NCBI GenBank assembly: GCA_036845225.1
Contig: DAIUEJ010000056.1
Coordinates: 1 to 15,973 of the forward strand
Source of the DNA: FEN-680 sp036845225
GTDB taxonomy: Bacteria; Actinomycetota; Geothermincolia; Fen-727; Anoxymicrobiaceae
Length of the DNA: 15,973 bases
Direction of reading: 5' to 3'
Position numbers and translations under genes: made by a program. Positions 1-6,820 of this stretch are shown in pieces. Below the pieces are notes generated by a model, which saw nothing but the letters and a program-made list of their open reading frames with translations, ran no database searches and was not told the origin of the DNA. How positions within the stretch are numbered: the stretch's first letter is position 1; each line of letters starts with the position of its first letter.

Positions 1-1
1 A

Positions 2-280
2 GCCAAGCGCCTCCGCAACGTGGAGGTCATCTTCGACGGAGAGCTGCCGGCCGGCCTGGCGCTTGAATCCCTGCCGGGGGTGACCGGCATCGAGACGCTC
101 GGCAACCGCATCCAGTTGAAGCTGAAGGGGGACATCAACCCTCTGATCAAGCTGGTTGCGCAATATGACGTCGCTGACTTCAGCGTAACGCACGCGAGCC
201 TGGAGGACGTCTTCCTCGAGTTCTACGAGGAGGCGGGCGTTGACACCGGTGGCTCGAGCCCTGAAGGTGATGCGCCATGA
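2..280 (+). CDS. ABC transporter ATP-binding protein, C-terminal fragment
   Basis: The reading frame is open at the left window edge, so only about 92 C-terminal residues are visible. The ATPase core (Walker A, signature, Walker B) lies outside the window. The visible end has the regulatory tail typical of ABC-2 exporter ATPases: a small alpha/beta fold (LPGVTGIETLGNRIQLKL) ending in HASLEDVFLEFYEEAG, which matches the SLEDVFLxYT-type ending of that family. Its TGA overlaps the ATG of the downstream permease in an ATGA overlap at 277-280, a sign of translational coupling. Together the two would form an exporter in the cytoplasmic membrane; the substrate cannot be inferred. The GTG at position 20 is an internal codon, not a start. 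Confidence 0.85.
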   Translation, partial: AKRLRNVEVIFDGELPAGLALESLPGVTGIETLGNRIQLKLKGDINPLIKLVAQYDVADFSVTHASLEDVFLEFYEEAGVDTGGSSPEGDAP

Positions 281-1080
281 GCCGCACCGTCTTCAACAAG
301 ATCGTGAGCGAGCGCTGGCGCGGCACGCTGGTCTACGCGCTGGGCATCCTCGGTTACCTGCTGATGATCGTGGCCGTCTATCCGACGTTCAAGAAGACCA
401 TGACCGCCAAGTCACAGTTGCTCAAGGACTACCCGAAAGCTGTCCTGCAGTTCTTCGGGGTGAAAAGCATCAACGCGGCGTCGTTCAACAACTACATCAC
501 CATCGAGCTGCTGGGCCTGATCTGGATCGTGATCATGGCGGCGTTCGTGATCGCGTGGACGCGGGCGATGATATCCGGCGAGATACACGACGGGACGATG
601 GAGCTTCTGCTGTCGCAGCCGGTCGCGCGGTGGCAGGTGCTGACGAGCGAGGGCACTGGTCTGCTGGTCGGCATCGTCTCGCTGGCCGTGGTCACCGCCG
701 TCGGGAGCATGGCGCTCGGCGCGGCGTTCGGGGCGAAGGTCTCATACTCGGGGTTTGCCGTGTTCCTGCCGCTGGGGATAGCCCTCGGGCTGGCGATGGC
801 GGGTTACTCTCTGCTGTTGTCGGCGCTGGTGAACGATCCCAGGCGGGCGGTCATGGCATCAGCGGGGCTGACGCTGCTGTTCTACCTCATCCACTTCGGT
901 GGTACTTATTCGAAGGTCATCGACAAGATCGACTGGTTCGGCATCTTCCACTACTACAACCCCCTGGCCACGCTGGACAGCGGCACCGTGCCGGTCAAGA
1001 GCATCCTGCTGCTGCTGGCGTTCGCTGTGGTGGGCTTCGGCCTGTCGCTGTGGGTCTTCCAGCGCAAAGACATCAAGTAG
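277..1080 (+). CDS. ABC-2 type transporter permease
   Basis: A 267-residue polytopic membrane protein coupled to the ATPase in front by a 4-base overlap. Hydrophobic segments lie near residues 17-38, 77-97, 128-150, 158-182, 191-208 and 241-260, giving about six membrane spans. The cytoplasmic segment after the second span reads EIHDGTMELLLSQPVAR, close to the E-x-GT-LELLLSxP-SR coupling motif of ABC-2 permeases. The length is normal for the family. It would form the membrane channel of a two-component exporter with the partial ATPase; many such systems export drugs, lipids or peptides, but nothing here identifies the cargo. A palindromic element at 1113-1147 follows the stop codon and separates it from the convergent gene. 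Confidence 0.88.
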   Translation: MSRTVFNKIVSERWRGTLVYALGILGYLLMIVAVYPTFKKTMTAKSQLLKDYPKAVLQFFGVKSINAASFNNYITIELLGLIWIVIMAAFVIAWTRAMISGEIHDGTMELLLSQPVARWQVLTSEGTGLLVGIVSLAVVTAVGSMALGAAFGAKVSYSGFAVFLPLGIALGLAMAGYSLLLSALVNDPRRAVMASAGLTLLFYLIHFGGTYSKVIDKIDWFGIFHYYNPLATLDSGTVPVKSILLLLAFAVVGFGLSLWVFQRKDIK

Positions 1081-1086
1081 AAAACC

Positions 1087-1099
1087 GGTGCCAGGCACC
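1087..1099. repeat. Short palindrome GGTGCCAGGCACC
   Basis: A perfect 6-bp-arm palindrome around one central base, a few bases after the permease stop codon. It shares the CCAGGCACC string with the larger repeat family found at other gene boundaries in this window (for example the loop and right arm near 10468-10475) and probably belongs to the same element cluster. Confidence 0.5.
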
Positions 1100-1112
1100 T
1101 TCTTTACACTAA

Positions 1113-1147
1113 AATGCACCACCGGCGCCTGATCCCGGTGGTGCATT
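1113..1147. terminator. Repeat-derived hairpin, candidate bidirectional terminator
   Basis: The arms AATGCACCACCGG (1113-1125) and CCGGTGGTGCATT (1135-1147) are perfect 13-bp inverted complements around a 9-base loop, CGCCTGATC. The hairpin lies between two convergent genes (stops at 1080 and 1195). Read on the minus strand the stem is followed by a TTTT run, so it could end transcription of the minus-strand gene; on the plus strand the T tract is weak. The same 13-bp stem occurs at 10450-10488. Confidence 0.65.
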
Positions 1148-1166
1148 ATCGAATGTGAAAAACGGG

Positions 1167-1183
1167 AAAAAGTGCTTGACCCC
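1167..1183. repeat. Boundary motif AAAAAGTGCTTGACCCC
   Basis: A solitary copy of a motif that recurs, with changes, at 6782-6798 and as its reverse complement at 14106-14121. It lies next to the stop codon of the zinc-ribbon gene and looks like a remnant half-site of the GGTCAGGCAC repeat family. Confidence 0.5.
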
Positions 1184-1194
1184 CTCTTTTTCAG

Positions 1195-2067
1195 TTACAG
1201 CTTGTGGTCCGTCTTGAACTTCTCCGCTTTGTCCTTCAGTGTGGTCGCTTCCGCGCTCAGCTTGTTGACAGCGGCGATGAACTCCGAGGTCCGCGCCGCG
1301 ACAGCCTCGGAGCTGATCGGCTTTCCGGCGTCGGCGTCCTTGAACGCCTGGCTCAGGTAGTCGAGGTAAGAGTTGATCTCCGCGGTCAGCGCGAGGTCGG
1401 CCTTGATGATGTCGAGAGCGATGCCCGCGTAGGTCTTGTAGTCCTGCTTGGCCGAGAGCCCTGACACCTGGTTCAGCGAAGTCCTGGCTTCGGTGAGCAG
1501 GGAGTCGACCCCTTTCACCTCCGCGCGTATCTGGTTGGCCTGCTTTTCGTAGTCCGCGGAACTGGTGACGCTCGCGATGTTCTGGAGCAGCGAGTTGACG
1601 TCGGTGCTCAAAGTATCGCCTTTGGTCGTCACAGTCGCCATAGGCTTTGCGGCCTTGTTGATGAGGTCCCTCGCTTTGCTGTTGCCGTTCGGGATCACGA
1701 GGATCAAGACCACGACCACGACCGCCAGGATTATGATGGCGGCGATGACGGCGATGGCTACTTTGAGCCCCCTGCCTTTCTTCTTCGGCGGCATGGCTCC
1801 CATCGCGGGAGCGGGAGGCGGGCCGGGCGGTGGGCCACCCGCCGCGGCCGGCGCGGCCGGCATAACGGGCGCTGCTGCTTCCGGCTCGGGAGCGAGAGGG
1901 CTCACTGTTACCCCGGGAGGCGGTGGAGGTGGTGCCTCCGCCGGTGGGGCGGCAGGAGCGGCCGCGGCAGGAGCAGTTGCTCCCGGCGGCATCTCTGCCT
2001 TCGCTCCACACTCTGTACAGAACGCGCTTCCTTCGGGGACTTCCTTTCCGCACTTTTCGCAGAACAT
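1195..2067 (-). CDS. Zinc-ribbon, Pro/Ala-rich, single-TM protein with helical C-terminal domain
   Basis: A 290-residue protein of unknown function. Residues 3-20 form a CxxC-x10-CxxC zinc ribbon (C3, C6, C17, C20). Residues 25-93 are a low-complexity Pro/Ala linker with runs of Pro. A KKKGRG stop-transfer patch precedes a single membrane helix at about 101-126. Residues 131-290 are predicted to be alpha-helical and rich in Ala, Lys, Glu and Asp, probably on the outer face. The topology suggests a cytoplasmic zinc ribbon and an exported helical domain. The start is well supported: AAGGAGGT lies just before ATG at 2067. It is transcribed divergently from the surface-repeat/CapA gene. Zinc ribbons of this type are common at the N-terminus of otherwise unrelated bacterial membrane proteins, so the motif does not reveal the function. 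Confidence 0.85.
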   Translation of the reverse strand: MFCEKCGKEVPEGSAFCTECGAKAEMPPGATAPAAAAPAAPPAEAPPPPPPGVTVSPLAPEPEAAAPVMPAAPAAAGGPPPGPPPAPAMGAMPPKKKGRGLKVAIAVIAAIIILAVVVVVLILVIPNGNSKARDLINKAAKPMATVTTKGDTLSTDVNSLLQNIASVTSSADYEKQANQIRAEVKGVDSLLTEARTSLNQVSGLSAKQDYKTYAGIALDIIKADLALTAEINSYLDYLSQAFKDADAGKPISSEAVAARTSEFIAAVNKLSAEATTLKDKAEKFKTDHKL

Positions 2068-2098
2068 AAGACCTCCTTAACCTGCTTCAGCCGCTGCC

Positions 2099-2115
2099 CG
2101 GGCACCAGGTGCCCG
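2099..2115. promoter_or_regulatory. Palindrome in the leader of the zinc-ribbon gene
   Basis: CGGGCACC-A-GGTGCCCG is a perfect dyad with 8-bp arms. It lies about 32 bases upstream of the ATG at 2067 and downstream of a candidate minus-strand -10 element at 2129-2137. In RNA it would form a strong hairpin in the 5' leader; as DNA it could be an operator. It may also be a rearranged copy of the GGTGCCAGGCACC element at 1087-1099. Confidence 0.4.
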
Positions 2116-2128
2116 CTCGCCTGCCCAT

Positions 2129-2137
2129 ATATTATCA
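2129..2137 (-). promoter_or_regulatory. Candidate extended -10 promoter (TGATAATAT) for the zinc-ribbon gene
   Basis: On the minus strand the sequence TG-A-TAATAT matches an extended -10 element (TGnTAnnnT) in an AT-rich patch of otherwise GC-rich DNA. It lies about 62 bases upstream of the start codon at 2067. No good -35 box at standard spacing was seen, which is acceptable for extended -10 promoters. Assigned by eye only. Confidence 0.35.
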
Positions 2138-2234
2138 AATGAGCCTTGCAAGGTCTTGTTTCCGAGGCGAAATCTGCCGGGCGCGCGCACAGGGTGACCG
2201 CGAGGCCGCGCCTCCCGTGTCCCGGAGGGCCGCG

Positions 2235-2243
2235 TGTTAGAAT
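2235..2243 (+). promoter_or_regulatory. Candidate extended -10 promoter (TGTTAGAAT) for the surface-repeat/CapA gene
   Basis: TG-T-TAGAAT is a close match to an extended -10 element. It lies about 26 bases before the ATG at 2270, leaving a short leader that contains the GGAGGTG ribosome binding site. Similar TGCTAGACT elements lie upstream of the genes at 6821 and 10593. Confidence 0.4.
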
Positions 2244-2269
2244 GTTCTCGCACGTTTTCAGGAGGTGTG

Positions 2270-4612
2270 ATGTTCTCCAGGCGAACCCTCATAGCATCGA
2301 TACTAGTGGCGGTCGTGATGAGCCTCGCCGCGCCGGCCATGTCGTACGCGGCCTGGAACGGCGGCCACGACGTAGTCGGCTGCAACGCCGCCGGAAAGAG
2401 CTGGTACTTCGCCGAGGGCACGACCCGCTCAGGCTTCAACGAGTGGATATGCCTACTCAACCCGAACGCCGGCGCCACAAGCGCCCACCTCACCTACATG
2501 CTCGCGGACGGCAAGACAATCGGCAAAGACTACAACCTGCCGGCTAGGAGCCGCACCACAGTCGACGTCGACAACGACGTCGAGGCAGGCAACGATGTGT
2601 CGGTCAAGGTCGAGTCCGGCGCCCCGGTGGTCGCCGAGCGGCCCATGTATTTCCGCTACAACGGCACCATCACAGGCGGACACGACGTGGTGGGCGCCAC
2701 GGCGCCCCGCCAGACCTGGTTCTTCGCCGAGGGCACCTGCCGGCCCGGCTTCGCCCCGTACATCTGCATCCAGAACCCCGGCGGCTCCGACGCGGCCGTC
2801 AGGGTGACCTACATGCTGGGCAACGGCAAGACCGCCGTGCAGAACGTCAACGTGGCGCACAACTCGCGGTACACCGTGGTCGTCAAGCAAGCCCTCGGGG
2901 AGGGGGACGACGCGGCCCACGACTTCTCCGCGAAGGTCGAGACCACCAACGGCGCGACGGTCGTCGCCGAGCGCCCGATGTATTTCAACTACAAGGGTAA
3001 CTGGACAGGAGGCCACGACGTGGTAGGCGCCCAGGCGCCCGCCACCGCTTTCTATTTCGCGGAGGGCACCTGCCGCCCCGGCTTCGACCCTTACATCTGC
3101 ATCCAGAACCCGGGCGCGACCACCTCGCACGTCAAGATCACTTACATGCTGGGTAACGGCGCGGTCAAGCAGCAGGCCCTGACCGTTGCGCGCAACTCGC
3201 GGTACACGGTCGTCGTCAAGCAGTTGCTCGGGGAGTACGACAACCCTGAGCACGACTTCTCCGCCAAGGTCGAGACCACCGATGGCAGCATGATAATCGC
3301 CGAGCGCCCGATGTACTTTGCGTACAAAGGCGCCTGGACGGGAGGCCACGACGTCGTCGGGGCGCTCGCGCCGTCAACCCGATACTACTTCGCCGAGGGC
3401 ACCTGCCGCCCGGGCTTCGACCCCTACCTCTGCATCCAGAACGCGGGCGCAGCCGACGCGACGGTGAACATCACCTACATGCTCGGTGACGGCTCGAGCC
3501 GTGTGCAGCAGGTGGGAGTGGGGAAGAACTCGCGCGCCACCGTCTTCGTCAAGGATGCGCTCGGCGAAGCCAACGACGCCGCGCACGACTTCTCCGCGAA
3601 GGTCGAGGCGCCGCTCGGGTCGACGATCGTCGTCGAGCGGCCGATGTACTTCAACTACTACAGCACCGCGAAGTGGACCCTCTGCGCGGTCGGGGACGTC
3701 AACCTGGGCGGCGACATGTCGCCGATACTTTCAGCCAACGGCTTCGGCTACGTCTGGAGCGGCGTGAGCGACCGGCTTCGCGCGGCGACCCTCACCTTCG
3801 CGAACCTCGAGTGCACCATGTCCTACCGGGGCGAGCAGGTCCAGGGGAAGACCTTCACCTTCAGGGGCGACCCCGCGGCGCTGCCGGCGATGCGCGACGC
3901 GGGCGTCGACGTCGTGTCACAGGCGAACAACCACGCGCGCGACTTCGGGGCGACCGCGCTGATGGACTGCCTCGGATACATGGACGCCGACGGCATCGCG
4001 CACTGCGGAGCGGGAGGGGACTACGCCTCCGCGCACGTGCCCGCGTACCTGGACGCCAAGGGGCTGCGCGTCGCGTTCCTGGCCTACGACGACATCGGGT
4101 TCGGCGGCTGGTACGCGGACACCAACTACCCCGGCGTGTGCGACGCGACCGACACGGCGAAGATGGTCGCGGACATCGCGGGCGCCAGGGCCAACGCCGA
4201 CTTCGTGGTGGTGTCGTTCCACTGGGGCACGGAGAGGAAGTACACGCCCGACGCCGTGCAGACAGCGCTCGCGCACCTGGCGGTCGACCAGGGCGCCGAC
4301 GTGGTGCTGGGCACCCACCCGCACGTCGACCAGGGGTTCGAGTTCTACAAGGGAAAGGTCATCGCCAACTCGCTGGGGAACTTCGTGTTCAGCCCGGGCA
4401 GCGCCGAGGGTCACTACAGCATGCTGACCGAGTTCTCCATGGACGCGCGCGGGTTCCTCTCCTTGAGCGCCATGCCGGTCTATATAAACAACGGCCGCCC
4501 CGGGATCGTGGGAGGGGCGGACGGGACGAACCAGATCTCACAGGTCGCGGGGCTTTCGCAGCAGTTCGGGACCCCGGCGCACGTCGAGAACGGCGTGATG
4601 TACGTACCGTAG
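2270..4612 (+). CDS. Secreted surface-repeat protein with C-terminal CapA-type phosphoesterase domain
   Basis: A 780-residue exported protein. The start is ATG 2270, preceded by GGAGGTG (2261-2267). A signal peptide spans residues 1-27 (basic n-region, hydrophobic core, likely cleavage after SYA). Four tandem repeats follow at 31-135, 136-246, 247-357 and 358-467. Each begins GGHDVVG, contains YFAEGT-[CT]-R-x-GF and TYML-[AG]-[DN]-G, and ends AERPMYF or VERPMYF. Residues 468-780 form a CapA/PgsA-type (poly-gamma-glutamate synthesis) metallophosphatase-like domain with AVGDVNLGGD (D476), NLE (514), NNH (553-555), SFHWG (H651) and GTHPHV (H683, H685). The family takes part in anchoring or making anionic cell-surface polymers, but many CapA homologues have no proven role. 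No membrane anchor or sortase signal is visible at the C-terminus. The TAG stop is read from the edge of a GC-rich repeat. The fold of the repeats and their ligand are unknown. Confidence 0.88.
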   Translation: MFSRRTLIASILVAVVMSLAAPAMSYAAWNGGHDVVGCNAAGKSWYFAEGTTRSGFNEWICLLNPNAGATSAHLTYMLADGKTIGKDYNLPARSRTTVDVDNDVEAGNDVSVKVESGAPVVAERPMYFRYNGTITGGHDVVGATAPRQTWFFAEGTCRPGFAPYICIQNPGGSDAAVRVTYMLGNGKTAVQNVNVAHNSRYTVVVKQALGEGDDAAHDFSAKVETTNGATVVAERPMYFNYKGNWTGGHDVVGAQAPATAFYFAEGTCRPGFDPYICIQNPGATTSHVKITYMLGNGAVKQQALTVARNSRYTVVVKQLLGEYDNPEHDFSAKVETTDGSMIIAERPMYFAYKGAWTGGHDVVGALAPSTRYYFAEGTCRPGFDPYLCIQNAGAADATVNITYMLGDGSSRVQQVGVGKNSRATVFVKDALGEANDAAHDFSAKVEAPLGSTIVVERPMYFNYYSTAKWTLCAVGDVNLGGDMSPILSANGFGYVWSGVSDRLRAATLTFANLECTMSYRGEQVQGKTFTFRGDPAALPAMRDAGVDVVSQANNHARDFGATALMDCLGYMDADGIAHCGAGGDYASAHVPAYLDAKGLRVAFLAYDDIGFGGWYADTNYPGVCDATDTAKMVADIAGARANADFVVVSFHWGTERKYTPDAVQTALAHLAVDQGADVVLGTHPHVDQGFEFYKGKVIANSLGNFVFSPGSAEGHYSMLTEFSMDARGFLSLSAMPVYINNGRPGIVGGADGTNQISQVAGLSQQFGTPAHVENGVMYVP

Positions 4613-4820
4613 CGCCGGCATGGAACGTANNNNNNNNNNNNNNNNNNNNNNNNNNNNNNNNNNNNNNNNNNNNNNNNNNNNNNNNNNNNNNNNNNNNNNN
4701 NNNNNNNNNNNNNNNNNNNNNNNNNNNNNGCGCCGGCGTCCCGCCGGCAAGAGCAGTGTGACGTAGCGCCGGCGTCCCGCCGGCAAGAGCAGTGTGACGT
4801 AGCGCCGGCGTCCCGCCGGC
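4612..4820. repeat. GC-rich tandem repeat, 36-bp unit, interrupted by assembly gap
   Basis: Right of the gap, two complete identical 36-base units (4730-4765 and 4766-4801) are followed by a 19-base partial unit (4802-4820). Each unit holds the imperfect palindrome GCCGGCG-TCC-CGCCGGC plus a 17-base tail AAGAGCAGTGTGACGTA. Left of the gap, GCGCCGGCATGGAACGTA (4612-4629) is a degenerate relative with the same beginning and end. The same core, inverted, lies at 11302-11319 between another pair of gene ends. The true copy number is unknown because of the gap. Confidence 0.85.
4630..4729. other. Assembly gap (100 N)
   Basis: A run of exactly 100 undetermined bases, the conventional placeholder for a scaffold join of unknown length. 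Both sides carry the same tandem repeat, so repeat collapse is the likely cause of the break. Confidence 0.95.
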
Positions 4821-4838
4821 CTCCGGCAGCCAAGCGAG

Positions 4839-5926
4839 GTGAACGCCACGGCATCAACGATCCCGTCACCCGAGACGGTCGAGATAGAGACGTCGGACGG
4901 CCTCACCCTCCGCTGCCGCAGATACAGGCGCCCCGGCGCGCGCGCGGTCGTGTGCGGGCACGGGCAGGCGTCCAACGCTTACCAGTTCGACCTCCCCCTG
5001 TACGGGTTCAGCGTCGCCGAACAGCTCTACGAACTCGGGTACGAGGTCTGGCTCGTGAACTTCCGGGGGGCGGGACATCCACCCTGGCAGAGCGACGGCG
5101 GTGACGGGCTCAACTCGGGGGACCAGATGGGCGCGCTCGATTTCCCCGCCGTGATCGATCGTGTGATAGAGGAGACGGGCAAGCCGCCGTTCTACATAGG
5201 GCACTCGTTCGGGGGCATGTCGCTGTACATCTATCTGCAGGGCGTCGTGTTCGATGATGACGGCCGCTCCGGGATAAGGCGAGACCCGCAGGTGGCGCGC
5301 GAGCGCAACAGTAAGATCGCCGCCGCGTTGACCGCCGGAAGCCCGGCCGGGACTGCCGAGGAAGTCCTCGACACCATGGAGAGGGTGCGACGCCACCCAT
5401 GGGTCCAGGCCGTGGCCGGGCGCATGGTGCGCTTCCTCCTCAAGATTCCGAAAGGAAGCCTGTCATACCGATCGGCAGGATTTCCATCCGGTTCGGCTTC
5501 GCCCACCCCTGGCTGACGAAGGTCCTGATGCACAGCCCGCTCATGAAGGCGTACATGCAGCCGAGGATGATGACCCGTGAGGCGTGCGGCGTCTTCGGCA
5601 CCTGGGCCGGTGGGGACGTCACCTGCGTCCACGCCGCGCAGGCGGTCGACACCATCATGACCGGGGGACTGACCTCATTCGACGCCGCTGGCGAAAAGGC
5701 GCTCGTCTACCAGGACGGGATGTCAGACATCACGGTGCCGCTCGCGGCTGCGGCCGGGACCAGGGATTTCATGCGCCCGGTCGACATCAAGGAGAAGGTG
5801 CTGGGGGCAGTGTCATCGGAGCACACCCTGTTCCTGCCGATCCAGGGCTGCGGGCACGTAGACATGGTGTATCACCTGCCGCTGCCGGAGATTATGGACT
5901 GGATGGAGTGGGCAACAAAACACTAA
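4839..5926 (+). pseudogene. Alpha/beta hydrolase, interrupted by a one-base frameshift
   Basis: Two overlapping frames together encode a complete alpha/beta hydrolase. The first (from GTG 4839) carries CGHGQASN (oxyanion-hole HG, residues 40-42), VNFRGAGH and the nucleophile elbow GHSFGG (Ser123). It loses homology after VRFLLKIPKG near 5450. The second frame continues with KPVIPIGRISI and ends at 5926 with a candidate acid (DGMSD) and the catalytic His in CGHVDMVY. Restoring one base near 5445-5462 (GAAAGG) gives 1089 bases, exactly 362 codons plus stop. The event is therefore a single-base deletion, either genuine or an assembly error close to the scaffold gap. The substrate is unknown; esterase, lipase or thioesterase activity is possible. 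The start is uncertain because only a weak GCGAG precedes the GTG and the tandem repeat ends just before it. Confidence 0.8.
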
Positions 5927-5928
5927 AC

Positions 5929-6107
5929 ACGTCGTTCGTTTTCCACTTTTCTTTACACTTTCAAGCGGAATCTGACGTGCTCCACTGGGGTCAGACCCCA
6001 CTGGCGCACATTACAATCCCACTCGCAGAATCTGCATGCGCCATCGGGGTCTGACCCCAGTGGCGCAACGTCAAGAAGTGGAAAGAAAAGTGGAAAACGA
6101 ACGACGT
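5929..6107. repeat. 179-bp inverted-repeat element with nested GGGGTC-GACCCC hairpins
   Basis: The ends 5929-5954 and 6082-6107 are perfect 26-bp inverted complements. Inside lie two palindromes in opposite orientation, GGGGTC-A-GACCCC (5987-5999) and GGGGTC-T-GACCCC (6046-6058), the second flanked by TGCGCCA (6037-6043) and TGGCGCA (6061-6067). The whole unit fills the space between two convergent stop codons (5924-5926 and 6111-6113), so it probably acts as a bidirectional terminator. Its terminal inverted repeats and lack of coding capacity resemble a miniature non-autonomous element or a REP doublet. Confidence 0.8.
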
Positions 6108-6110
6108 AAT

Positions 6111-6650
6111 CTACTGGCAGTCCAGCAGGCTGACCTCCACGAGCGTTGCGCGGTACCGCCCGGGAAGGGTCTGATAAAGCCGCGTCCCCATCCACGCGAA
6201 CTCCGCCATCTTCTGATCGACTTCTTTTATCACCCGAGCCGGCACGCCCACGCACAGGCTGTTGGGCGGGACCTGCATGCGGGGAGGCAGCAGAGCCCCC
6301 GACCCGATGAGCGAGTTCTCGCCGATCTTCACGCCGTCGTTCACGATGGCGCCCATCCCGACCAGGACGTGCTCGTCCAGCACGCAGCCGTGCAGGATGG
6401 CGGCGTGCCCGATGTGGGAGTTCTTGCCCAGGCGGGTGGTCGATTCGGGGCCCGCGTGCAGGACCGCGTTCTCCTGGATGTTCGAGCCGTCGCCGACAAC
6501 GATCTCGCCCCAGTCACCGCGCAGAACCGCTCCCGCCCCGATGAAGCACCCTTCTCCGATCGTGACCCTGCCGATGACAACAGCTTTGTCGTGCACGTAT
6601 GCGGTCTTGCCCACCTTCGGCTTCCTTCCCTCGAAGACATATAGAGCCAT
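6111..6650 (-). CDS. Gamma-carbonic anhydrase-like left-handed beta-helix protein
   Basis: A 179-residue hexapeptide-repeat protein of the gamma-carbonic anhydrase/YrdA/PaaY group. The start at 6650 (MALYVFEG) has AGGAGG just upstream; in-frame codons further upstream lack such a site. Repeated [LIV]-G-x4 turns (VVIGRVTIGEGCFIGAGAVL) run through residues 25-135 and form the beta-helix. The three zinc-binding histidines are probably H65 (VLHAG), H82 (SHIGH) and H87 (LHGC); the 17 and 5 residue spacing fits bacterial members. These are cytoplasmic trimers. Some hydrate carbon dioxide, others have no detectable activity, so the enzymatic role is probable but not certain. The gene stands alone, convergent with the broken hydrolase and divergent from the aminotransferase. 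Confidence 0.87.
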   Translation of the reverse strand: MALYVFEGRKPKVGKTAYVHDKAVVIGRVTIGEGCFIGAGAVLRGDWGEIVVGDGSNIQENAVLHAGPESTTRLGKNSHIGHAAILHGCVLDEHVLVGMGAIVNDGVKIGENSLIGSGALLPPRMQVPPNSLCVGVPARVIKEVDQKMAEFAWMGTRLYQTLPGRYRATLVEVSLLDCQ

Positions 6651-6687
6651 GGTCGCCTCCTGAAGAGTCGCTGTGTTTTCCCACCAT

Positions 6688-6693
6688 AGACTA
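6688..6693 (-). promoter_or_regulatory. Candidate -10 element (TAGTCT) for the gamma-carbonic anhydrase-like gene
   Basis: Read on the minus strand, TAGTCT lies 38 bases before the ATG at 6650, at plausible promoter distance. No matching -35 was recognised. Weak assignment. Confidence 0.25.
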
Positions 6694-6748
6694 GCCCACC
6701 TGCCTCGCCGCGACAAAGGCGGGCGCGCGGGCGCACCGAATAAGGCAG

Positions 6749-6757
6749 TGCTAGACT
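6749..6757 (+). promoter_or_regulatory. Candidate extended -10 promoter (TGCTAGACT) for the aminotransferase
   Basis: TG-C-TAGACT is an extended -10-like string 64 bases before the start codon at 6821. The identical nine bases occur upstream of the gene at 10593. Confidence 0.4.
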
Positions 6758-6781
6758 GATTGATGCAATTGCGTCTGCAAG

Positions 6782-6798
6782 AAAAAGGTTTGACCCCT
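6782..6798. repeat. Boundary motif AAAAAGGTTTGACCCCT
   Basis: A diverged copy of the AAAAAGTGCTTGACCCC motif at 1167-1183. It lies in the leader of the aminotransferase gene, between the candidate promoter and the ribosome binding site. Confidence 0.4.
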
Positions 6799-6820
6799 AT
6801 TTTGCACGGAGGCTCCGACG

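Noticed and set aside
240..1112. Alternative plus-strand frame over the first permease
   Set aside because: Arg/His-rich composition, no motifs, and fully overlaps the permease, which has clear membrane helices and coupling overlap.
2453..3349. Long minus-strand open frame inside the surface-repeat gene
   Set aside because: It mirrors the repeats of the plus-strand gene, lacks a ribosome binding site and has the composition expected of an antisense shadow in GC-rich DNA.
3673..4761. Plus-strand open frame overlapping the CapA domain and running into the gap
   Set aside because: Arg/Gly-rich shadow frame of the clearly coding CapA sequence, and extended artificially through undetermined bases.
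4730..4820. CRISPR-like 36-bp periodicity
   Set aside because: The units are identical end to end with no unique spacers, and no cas genes are present. It is a simple tandem repeat.
5987..6058. GGGGTCAGACCCC palindromes as operators for a transcription factor
   Set aside because: They lie between convergent stop codons with no promoter near, inside a larger inverted repeat, so a repeat element or terminator explains them better.
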